The translations under genes were made by a program, and so were the position numbers. The notes beneath the pieces are model-generated. The model was given only the letters and a program-made list of their open reading frames with translations. It searched no databases and was not told where the DNA came from. Below, in pieces: positions 49,001 through 61,000 of a stretch of 64,000 bases of DNA; the first letter of the stretch is position 1; every line of letters begins with the position of its first letter. The DNA comes from Corbicula japonica. Its lineage: Eukaryota > Mollusca > Bivalvia > Venerida > Cyrenidae. The DNA is taken from positions 1 through 64,000 of the forward strand of contig JAZAYU010000885.1 of NCBI GenBank assembly GCA_038501625.1, read 5' to 3'.

Positions 49001-52000
49001 CAAAAGCTGAGCCTTAAACTTACCAGAATTAATCCTGAGACCCCTAGGTCCAAAATCATAATACTAAGATTAGAGACCAGTATCAAATCTCTAGCATCCG
49101 ATTTGCTGACTGGCCTTGAGATTTGAGACTGGTCTCCAGATTTAGTTATGATCTTGGGCCCAGATTACTTATAATAACTGTTATACATAAGTATATAGTG
49201 TCACCTGGTATTGAGCACGAGTGTCGCTGGCAAAGTCACCAGCTTTCTGCACACGAACATTGTATATATTGGTTGTCACACTCTCCAAATAGAAGAATGT
49301 TGGGGCAAAGTCGTCTTCAATAGTTGACACAGATGAAAGGTTGAATGGGTTCTGCAAAAGATACAAACATTTTTCAACTAAAGAAACTCTTTGCCAAATA
49401 TAACAATTTTCAAGTCAAATGCAGTCATTGCCAGGGTGTTTGGGCTTGCAGCTCAGTCACTCTGTTAGTCAGTTAAAGTTTTGTTGTTAAATCCAAGACA
49501 ATGCCAGTCTTATAATTGATATTAAATACTCCTGTCATAGAGGTAATGTTCAATACATACCTGTGTTTCGGCATCTGAGACAGTGAATCTATAAATAGAA
49601 GCATCATTGCAACATTCTTGTACTGGTATGGAGTGTTGAGGAAGAATGGCGGGAACTGGTTTCTGTACACACTTACAGTAACACTTGCTGTGTTGGTACC
49701 TGCTCAAGATGGAGTCCCAAGGTCAAATACTAGAATGGTCAGCTGCAAAAGTATTAACAAAAATGTATTATTTTGTACAAATTTAATTTTGCTTAAAGGG
49801 TTTAATTTCAAATCTGTATTAAAAAAAATAAAAATTCCAAGACTGTTTAGGTTGCTTTTAACTAACATTGCTATTTAGGAAATAACATTTACACTGAAAT
49901 GTGTGCCACAAAATTAAGTTTACTCCATACATGTATATACCTATTTCAATGCATGTGCAACCAGTATAGATCCAGATCAGCTGGCACTTGCATGCCCTCT
50001 GATCTGGATCTACACTAATTGCACCTTGGTCAGAAATAACCTAATGAATCAAGCAGTGTAGATTCTGATCAGATGGCATGGATGTACCAGCTGATCTGGA
50101 TTTACACTGTTCACCCAAGCCATAAAGGCGAATACATAGAGTAAGTGTAAACAGACATGGTTTAACACTGAAAAATGTGCCAGCAAAGAAAGTTTGAAAT
50201 AGTGCTTACAATGTAGGACGTGTTAACAGTGTCCTGATAGACAGGTTTGATAAGGAAGATAAAAACCTGTAGATGGCACCACCTGGAAGTACTCTTGAGC
50301 TCGCACAGTTTCCGTTAAGAAGTATGGCACCTGAAATTAAATTACCAATTATAAACAGTGTATGAGAAGTCATTGCTATCACCATAATGTGCAAACAAAT
50401 AATATGAATCCTTATTCATTTCTCTAATATGAAATTTGAATAAAACATTTCATAATAGGGAAACGGCAACTCAATGGCTGGTCATTTACTGTGAACTTTG
50501 ATTATATCTGTGTGGCAATTTTTAGTGGATTTAGGAACCTTTAAATATTTAAATTCATCTGAGTTTTTTTATATTCATTTACTTCTTTTATTACCTTTTT
50601 TAAACCATATTTAGTAACGATACATTGATATAACATCTGCATCAATCTAATAAAACATGCAGCAATTTCATGAACTTTTTAAGCATATCATCAACTTGGT
50701 GCAAGAATGGTACAAGTACCCTACTTAAATAAGGAGTTATACTGCTTTTGCACTAAATGACAATATATATTGTATGTATACTACCCTGTAACAACTTACA
50801 GCAGTATCTTGGTCAAATGCTGACACACGTATGAGTTCCTGTCTATGAGCCGCTTTCTTGGATAAGATCTGAGTATCGAGTCTGTGTGAATGAGAGAGAA
50901 TGAATTGGTTCCTAGTGATGTTTAGGTAAACTAAGGTTGTTTCGGTAAGCGACGGGATTCTGCCATCAAAGACCAGAACACACACCTAAAATAAAGGAAC
51001 ACATTTAATACAACTGTAATAGAACTGATTTAAATGTTAAAGCTGCCTATTCAGAGGTTCAGGGTGAAAGGCTGTCCAAGTTGTGGTTAATTATAAACTG
51101 CTTAAAAATGACTGAAAAGGATCAAACCAGGCTCCTTTAAGTGACAATTTGCAAAACTGTTAAAGACTTGAAATATTTTTCATAAACTGGCCATGCTAGC
51201 TAATGAATGCAAATATGAAAATGATTTAGGCTGAACAATATCATTCAACATGCTAAGTGAAATGCAGTTGCATTTCTTCGACTCAGGTATATTTCATTTA
51301 TAATGCATGTATTTCACAGAGTAGCAGACAGAAGAGAAACTTGTTATGTAACATATTCATCTTTATACACAGATTAGGAATTACAGATAACTGTTTACTC
51401 CACCTGATATGGCTGTTATTCTGGCAAATGGTGTAGATCCTGATCAGCCAGCAAATGCAATAAAAAACCTTGATATATATGAAACAAAAGAAGAAAGCAA
51501 GCTGAAGTACAGTGTATCTGTTAGAACATTCAAATTCCAATGGGCAATGATAGATTACCTGGTAGATTGAAGTACTTGGGCAATGATAGATTACCTGGTA
51601 GACTGAAGTACTTGGGCAATGATAGATTACCTGGTAGAGTGAAGTACTTGGGCAATGATAGATTACCTGGTAGATTGAAGTACTTGGGCAATGATAGATT
51701 ACCTGGTAGATTGAAGTACTTGGGCAATGATAGATTACCTGGTAGATTGAAGTACTTGGGCAATGATAGATTACCTGGTAGATTGAAGTACTTGGGCAAT
51801 GATAGATTACCTGGTAGATTGAAGTACTTGGGCAATGATAGATTACCTGGTAGATTGAAATACTTGGGCAATGATAGATTACCTGGTAGATTGAAGTACT
51901 TGGGCAATGATAGATTACCTGGTAGATTGAAGTACTTGGGCAATGATAGATTACCTGGTAGATTGAAGTACTTGGGCAATGATAGATTACCTGGTAGATT

Positions 52001-55000
52001 GAAATACTTGGGCCATGATAGATTACCTGGTAGAGTGAAGTACTCTCAAGGTTCAGATAAGCATTGGGAGCATAGCTAATCTGATCAGAAGTTCGGCTGA
52101 TCGAGAACAATGATGGTACCAATGACTGGCGGCAGTAAAGGGTTTTTTGTAATATGGCAAAAAATGAAGAATCACAGCTGACGTGACAAGTCTACTTGCT
52201 CCCTACTAGCACATACCTGAAACATAAAGGGCACATAACTGACATCACAATGACATACAGTCTATGACAACAAAGCAAAATAACATTCAAAACATACCAA
52301 TTAAATTTTAAGCAATATTAACTTTCAAATTCTGGTCGCGAAAACTGGTCTTCCAATGAGGCAAAATTTCAAACATTCATTGGTTCACATGCAACTTTCC
52401 TATTGCTAACAACCAAAATAAATGCTTGCCACTTACACATGGTAATCACCTTTCTGTAGATCTTTGGGTTAAATGGCATCAACAATGTAACCATTTCCTT
52501 CATAGACACATTTATTATGTGGGTGAACACTGTAGATCCAGATCAGCCGGCACATCCAGCACATCTGCTCTGTTCGCTTTTTTATTCGTTAGGTTATTTC
52601 TGGCCAAAGTGGGACCAGTGCAGAACCTGATTAGATGGCACAGATGTGCCAGCTGATCTGGATCTACACTGGTCCCACATGCATAAAAATGCGTATTTAT
52701 GGAGGAAAGGGTTAATACAAGTTGTCAATGTTATTGTGAAAATTTGTCAGTTAAGTCTAGTACTAAAACTGGCCAAAATGACACATGTATTTGTTTCTTT
52801 AATCTTCTGCAACAAATTAAACACTCAAACTATACATGTGAGGGAATATAATACAGTATTGTGTTTGTTACAGAATGCCAAAAACTCTAGGCTAAACAAA
52901 TCTAAATGAATTACTTTCATATTTTCAAACAGTATTCTAAGAACTTCATACTTCCATTCTGACAATGTCATCAAAAGCATCTTACAATGTGTTAAGAACT
53001 ATACTGCATATCAGTTTTGCCCAAACCCATTACAACAATATCATTAGTCCTCGAAAAAAAGGGATTTAAAAAAGATTGAGCTAGATTGAGCTAAAAGATT
53101 AAGCAGTGTGAAAGAGGTGTTTTATTATGCAAACTAAATAGCAGGAAACACTCATGAGTTAGTAATTTGTGCAAACACAAATTAAGCGAGAATCTATAGG
53201 CAGTGAATAAAGCACAATACCGAATTTCGTAAGTAGTGGACTTATACTACTAAACATAAAAACATTGGCTTTATAAGAACTAATAAGGACATCTGCCTAT
53301 TATATCAAAGCTGGAAATAATAAGCAACAATTAAGTTGCTCCTTAATCATAATATGTTTAACTGAAAACATTTATTTTTATCTTACAACTTAAACTTACA
53401 TATACTGCAGTTTCTGTGACTCATTGTAAAACATTGTTGACTGGTTAATCCATAGCAAAGGCAGTAAAGCTGTACTGTTTCTTATCAGTATTCGAGAAGA
53501 ACTCTTTCAATGGAAGAATTACACCATCATTTGCATCCACCTTAAACAAGATAGCATCGCCAGCCGAGAGAGAATACATTGCCATTGAGACCGAGGTCAG
53601 GATCCACGGTCTAAAATATAGCATAAAATTTTTTCAATTAACTATTGCCTTTTTTTTAAGTTATCAAAACATTAGTTTACTAGATTTATATAACTGACAC
53701 TTGATGTCAGCTGGTCTGAAGGTTATAAAACTGAGTTCAGAAACCAGTCTCAAATCTCAAGCATCTGATTGGCTGAAATGGCGACCAGTCACCATTCCAG
53801 CCAATCAGATGCTTGAGATTTGAGACTGGTTTCCATGCTCAGTTTATAACCTTGGGCACTGATGAAAATCAATGTAACCCTAACTCTAACAGGCCTGTTA
53901 AACCTTTTCTTCATAGATACACCTTTAAGGGCTAACAGTTTAGATCCAGATCAGCCACCACATCTGTGCCATCTGATCAGGATCTAAACTATTCGCTTTT
54001 GGTCATTTATTAGCCAATTTCTGACCAAAAAGGGACCAGTGCATATCCTGATCTGATGGCATCAATAAGCCAGCTGATCTGGATCTGCACTGGACGCACA
54101 AGCGTAAAAATGCGTATACATGGAAGAATAGAGTTAATGGAAGATTCAAGCCTCTACAAACTTAGTTATTTGTTATATACCTAAGGGATAAAGAAACACA
54201 CAGTGACATTATTTGGAGGAAAGGGTTAATCCACAAGCAATGTAGACAAGGTGTGCACCCGAAGCATTGCCCCTTAAAATGCTCTGATTTAAGTTTAATG
54301 TCAAAATCAGAGAATTCCTGTAATATATAATATAATATACAATAAAACAATATGTTTCATCTTACAATAAAAATATACAGATGTTCCTTCGAAGTCAAGG
54401 TCCAAAAGTTATCAAGCTGAAAATGGAAACAAGTCTCAAATCTCAAGCATCTGATTTGCTGAAATGGCGACTGGTCAAATGCTTCAGATTTGAGACTGGT
54501 TTCCAATCTCAGTTTTTCAACCTTCAGACAATAAGTTTGATCCTACTTACTTCAAGTGTAAGTGGTGACTCGATGATCTGGGGGCGTATAGCACCAACAT
54601 AGACAGTCCTGTTCAACAACGCACTGGGATACACTGGGTACTGGAATGCTGGCGAGTTATCGTTGGTATCGATGATCGTCAGGTACACATTTGTTAATGC
54701 ATATGAAGTGTAATCTGGAACAAAGATTTTGTATAGGTGGTTATTACAGAGTAGCAGATGGACATTCTAAAATATCAAATCACATTTTGAGCATGTTTTT
54801 TATCTGAGTAGTAAGGTCAGTCAGATTTATTTCATTTCTTGATGGGAAACTAATGTTTAACTTTCATTACATTTATGGAAAGATGTTTTGTGATTAGACC
54901 TACATGACTGATATATATGGAATATTATAACAGTCTGCATTCTGTAGGTTCATATTTTTTCGACTTGGGTATGTAAACAAAATAGCGTGAGACCCAATGT

Positions 55001-58000
55001 TGAGCGTGATGTGGTTACATACGCAACCAGAAATAATACAAACCTACAGAATGCATACAGTCATAATGTTCCTTTTATTATATGCACTTCTCGCTCAAAC
55101 AAATTTAAATAAACTAACAACAAAATTTTAGTCAAAAACGGTTTACATAATAGCAGAAATAAAAATAGTAACGCGATTGTAAATTTATGAATGGCGTAGA
55201 AAATTTATGAATGGCCCAAAAATACCATAACGTTTGTAAAACTGCGATGGAAATTTCCTATTTTGGAGTTTGTTATGTGCCGGAAAATTACAACAACCTA
55301 GTGTGACGTAGTATATGACCTCACATAGAACACAGTAAGCTGGACATTGTTTGATACAGAATTTCTAATCTGACAAGTTGTATCAATTTTGCAGATTAAC
55401 AATGCACTATGCTAAAATCATTCATGGGTATATAATAAAGCACTTAAGAGTTACTCTAGATTCCACCAATTCTGTGGATAAACATTGTAGATCCACCTCA
55501 GCAGGCACATTGGTGCCATCTGATCAGGATCAGGATCTCTGGGGGATTTTATATTTTTCTTATTTATTCCAATATTTGAACAGTGTTAATCAAGATCAGA
55601 GGGCATGAATATGCTGGCTCATCTTTATCTACACTGGTAGTCCATGGGATAAAAGCTGGATCTATCAAGCAAAGGGATAGAGAAGAGAAGAAAATAGAAT
55701 CTGACCTGAACTTATTTTCAGTATGGTTGTATATAAATGCAAATCATTAAATGAAATACCTTGGACAATTTCATTGATTGGCACGGCCTGACGTGTATTC
55801 TCTTACACCAATGGTAATGTTCCAGAAATATTCAGCCTCAGATCTAGGTTTTCAATCACTCGGAGTTCACAGTCACCAACATTTGTAGTGACCACTGCGA
55901 ACAATCCTGAAATATTAAGTCATCATATTCTTGTTTTTTAACCCTTTCTTTCATAAATACGCATCTTTTCGTGACGTCTGATCAGGATCTGCACAGGTTG
56001 CATTTTGGTCAAATGAATCAAAAAGCAAACAGTTTAGATCCTGATCAGACAGCAAGGATGTGCCGGCTGATCTGGATCTAAACTGTTGGCCCTCGCAATA
56101 AAGGTGTATCTAAGGAGGAAAGGGTTATACTGCCATAATATTACCAGAAAAGGGCAAACACTATTGTAGGGAAGGGATCAGTAGTCCTCTGAAATGTAAA
56201 CCCCATATTTCCACGGCAAAAACATAAACAGGAAATGAGATGCAATCATTGTTCCTTATTATTCAAATGCTTCATTTTTGGGTACTTTGTTACACAATTA
56301 AATAATGCAGGTACAAATTGTGTGGTTTCAACATATCCTGGTGATAAGGCAATTCCATATTTTAGGCAAGATAAAAGTTACTTTTATTCTTCAGAATTTT
56401 AAATACATTATGCAAATTGCATTTAGAATCTGAATCATTTTTCAAGAAATTCCACACATCATAAATATGACTTGACAGCAGCAATTGACATTATATTAGT
56501 AACTTTTGCCTCTTATAATTTCCCAAGCTTCGGGATGTATAAAACAAGAGGGCCATGATGGCCCTATATTGCTCACCTGAGTACAAAAGTACTCTCAGCT
56601 TGTGGTTTCAGACAAGAAGATTTTTAAAGTTTTTCCTATACAAGTCTATGTAAAATGAAGTGACCCCTGGGGCGGGGCCAATTTTGACCCCAGGAAAATA
56701 ATTTGAACAATCTTTGTAGAGTTCCGATAGAGGATGCTAAATGCCAAATATCTAAGCTCTAGGCCTTGTGGTTTCAGACAAGATAGTTTTTAAAGTTTTT
56801 CCTATATAAGTCTATACAAAATGAAGTGACCCCTGGGGTGGGGCCAATTTTGACCCCAGGGAAATAATTTGAACAATCTTTGTAGAGTTCCACTAGAGGG
56901 TGCTAAGTGCCAAATATCTAAGCTCTAGGCCTTGTGGTTTCAGACAAGAAGATTTTTAAAGTTTTTCCTGTATAAGTCTATGCAAAATGAAGTGACCCCT
57001 GGGGTGGGGCCAATTTTGACCCCAGGGAAATAATTTGAACAATCTTTGTAGAGTTCCAATAGAGGATGCTAAATACCAAATATCTAAGCTCTAGGCTTTG
57101 TGGTTTCAGACAAGAAGATTTTAAAAGTTTTTCCTACACAAGTCTATAAATAAATGAAGTGACTGCTGGGGCGGGGCCAATTTAGACCCCAGGGTAATAA
57201 TTTGAACAATCTTTGTAGAGTTCCACTAGAGGGTGCTAAATGCCAAATATTTAAGCTATAGGCCTTGTGGTTTCAGACAAGAAGATTTTTCAAGTTTTTC
57301 CTATATAAGTCTATATATAATGAAGTGACCCCTGGGGCGGGGCCAATTTTGACCCCAGGGAAATAATTTGAACAATCTTTGTAGAGTTCCACTAGAGGGT
57401 GCTAAATGCCAAATATCTAAGCTCTAGGCCTTGTGGTTTCAGACAAGAAGATTTTTAAAGTTTTTCCTTTCATTTGCCATGGCAACCAGAGTTCTGCATG
57501 GAATTGATTTCTTTGAACAACTTTGGAAGAGCTTCATGCAAGGAACATCCGTGGCACGTTTCATCAACTTTGGCCCAGGGGTTTAAGAGGAGATGTTGTT
57601 TAAAGCAAAAATTGATGACGCACGACAGACACAGGGCGATCCAAAAAGTTCACCATTAGCACAAGTGCTCAGGTGAGCTAATAAAACTGAGACTAGAAAC
57701 CATATTCAATTCTCAAGCATCTGACTGCAGCAGAAAACTGATACTAGTTCTGAGACCTCCAATTAATGCCAATTTTTTTAACATAGTATTACACTGTAAA
57801 CACCATAACCCTTCCCTCCTTATACAATGTATACGTATTTTTACGCATGTGTGACAAGTGTAGATCCAGATCAGCTGGCACATTCATGCCATCTGATCAG
57901 GATCTGCACTGGTCCCATTTTAGTCAGAAATAACCTAATGAATCAAAAAGCCAACAGTGCAGATCCTGATCTGAACACACGGATGCGACGGATGATCTGG

Positions 58001-61000
58001 ATCTACGGATCTCTTACACTGTTCGCCAATGCAAAAAGTTGTATCTATGGACAAAAGGGTTAATACAGTCTGAACATTTTGAGAATGTGCTAAAAAATTT
58101 TTGTTGCTTGTTTTACTTACAAACAGTAAATAAAAAATTCAAAAAAGCCTTATTTTCAAAGAGCTATAAAGAAAGAAAGATTATTTGGTCAAAATGCATA
58201 GAAAATGATAAAGTTTTCCTATAACATCTGCCAGAGACAAGTTCTTAATATTGCATAACACAGATCAAGCAGGAAAGTTCAGTAGTCATTCATTGACCAG
58301 CAACTGAAGCAATGAACTCAATAAATATAGCTGAAGACATGCACATTGTAGAACTAATGTGTTAATTCTGACTAAAATGGGACCAGTGCAGATTCTGGAC
58401 ACAAATGAGCCAGCTGATATGGATCTACACTGTTGGCATTACATTGCATTGCATAAAAATATGTATATATGGAGGAAAAGGGTTAAAGACTGGTTTGGCC
58501 AAGATCAAGACCAAAGACAATAAACCTGAGACTAGAGACCATACTCAATTCTCAAGCATCTGACTGCCGAAAACTGATACTAGTCTTAGAAAAAATCAAA
58601 TGCTGGAGTTCTTAGACCTCCTATAAACTTGCCATTTTTTGTACATACACTGTATACACCATAACAAAACTCTTTCCTCCTTATATACACATTTTTCCGC
58701 ATGTGTTACAAGTGTAGATCCAGATCAGCTGGCACATTTGTGTCGACTGATCAGTATGTGCACTGGTCCCATTTTAGTCAGAAATAACCTAATGAATCAA
58801 AAAAAGAACAGTGCAGATACTGATCTGATGACACGGATGAGCCGGATGATCTGGATCTACACTGTTCGCCCATGCAATAATTTGTGTCTAGGGTTATTAT
58901 AGTCTGAACATTTTGAGGATATGTTTTGTTGTTGATTTACTTACATATTTGAATAAAATATTCAGAAAAGTAAAATATTCAGAAAAGCCTGATATTCATT
59001 GCTATTAAGTCAGAACGTTTATTTGGTCACTCAGTATCATAGAAGATGTCAAAATTAACCCAATAAAAACTTCCACAGATAAGTTCTTAATATTGCATGA
59101 AACAGATCCGCACAGAAAAGTTCAGTAGGTCATGCTACAGGAGAAATGAACTCCATAATGCACCATAATACATCTCACAAGCTTGAATCTAAATATAACT
59201 GGAGACTGTAGGTAAAACTATGGAAATTTTGATACTTGAAATTTTCACTCTGCTACTAAAAGTTTTGTTTCAAATTTTATCACTAAACAACCAGTGAATG
59301 AATTGCTCAGGAAAGATTGAATTTTAAGATGGTATAAAGTTTGTGATAAAATCTGGTTGATAACTGTAGAAAATCAAAGGTTAAAAACAGAAGTTAAAAG
59401 AAAAAAAGTTTTTCCTATTTAAGTCTATGTAAAATGAAGTGACCTCTGGGGCGGGGCCAATTTTGACCCCAGGGTAATAATTTGAACAATCTTTGTAGAG
59501 TTCCACTAGAGGGTGCTAAATGCCAAATATCTGAGCTTTAGGCCTTGTGGTTTCAGACAAGAAGATTTTTCAAGTTTTTCCTATATAAGTCTATGTAAAA
59601 CGAATTGACCCCTGGGGCGGGGCCAATTTTGACCCCAGGGAAATAATTTGAACAATCTTTGTAGAGTTCCACTAGAGGGTGCTAAATGCCAAATATCTAA
59701 GCTCTAGGCCTTGTGGTTTCAGACAAGAAGATTTTTAAAGTTTTTCCTTTCGGTTGCCATGGCAACCAGAGTTCTGCATGGAATTGGTTTCTTTGAACAA
59801 CTTTGGAAGAGCTTCATGCAAGGAACATCCGTGGCAAGTTTCATCAATTTTGGCCCAGGGGTTTAAGAGGAGATGTTGTTTAAAGCAAAAATTGACGACG
59901 CACGACGCACAACGCACGACGCACGACGGAACACAGGGCGATCCTAAAAGCTCACCATGAGCACAAGTGCTCAGGTGAGCTAAAAACAGATTAATTCTTT
60001 AACAATCTGTTGGTAGACAAAGCACAGAACCCACCACAATCTGGATTGTTAGCTACATTTGTGCGGCTATTGATGTACACAATCTCGCAAATAACTCGTA
60101 ATAGTGTGTTAGTACTGGTAACGTCCAAGGTTGTGATAAGATTTCTTCCAGCAGTGGTGTCAAAGTTCTCCATGATGCTGACATATTGTACAGGCAGTGA
60201 GAAGCCCAGTTTGCGCTCGATTGTCGTGTATGTGACATCGACAGTCACCAGAGTTCATCAACTCAGTGGTTTCCAGCTCGGTCAATAGCAATTATGGAGA
60301 ACTGCAAAAAATACAAAATTAAATGAAAAGTCCTAACCTAAATATGCCAAAATCAAAATCAAAACTAATTTTGTTTTTATTCAGTTGTCTGGTCCAAACA
60401 AATTTTCAATGTCTTGTCAAAAGTTTTTTTATATCCTGGTGTTTGTTAACATTTGCACCAGTTTTGTTCATACAGACATACTGTAACTTTCAAATCAATC
60501 TATTCTGTGTTGGTTCAAATTTAAGAGTTCATTCAAATTCCCATTAAATCCCTTATCAAACTCATCACTTATCAATTTATCATCTAAGACCGTGAATAAC
60601 AGAAACAAAGTATGTACATACATGTGTTAGACATATTTGTCTGAAACTTCGGACCAGATGATAAACATAACTCTGTATTCAATCAATTTTTTTCTCTTGT
60701 CAGTAATAATTTTCTTGTGACATGCAATCATGACAAATGATGATTTCATTTAAACATTTGAAAAATATTCATGTAAATCACCTAAAACTGGGATATGCCA
60801 TCAGCTGTATTGAGATTGCCCCTCACACATACAACACCATCTTTAGTGATTCCGCAGTACTGTGCAGCGTATGCATAATCTGGATCAACAAGGTAATCAA
60901 ACTCTGCATTTGGTGTATTTCTGCTCAGCGTCACTTGTTGGTCATCATCAATGGCTGTTGCCGAGAACAACTATTTGCCTAGTAGTCGTACACTGCCCCT

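Noticed and set aside
51298..52122. Long repetitive proteins in several frames over the minisatellite
   Set aside because: The 36-bp unit is open in frames of both strands and lies in an intron; there is no start context or domain.
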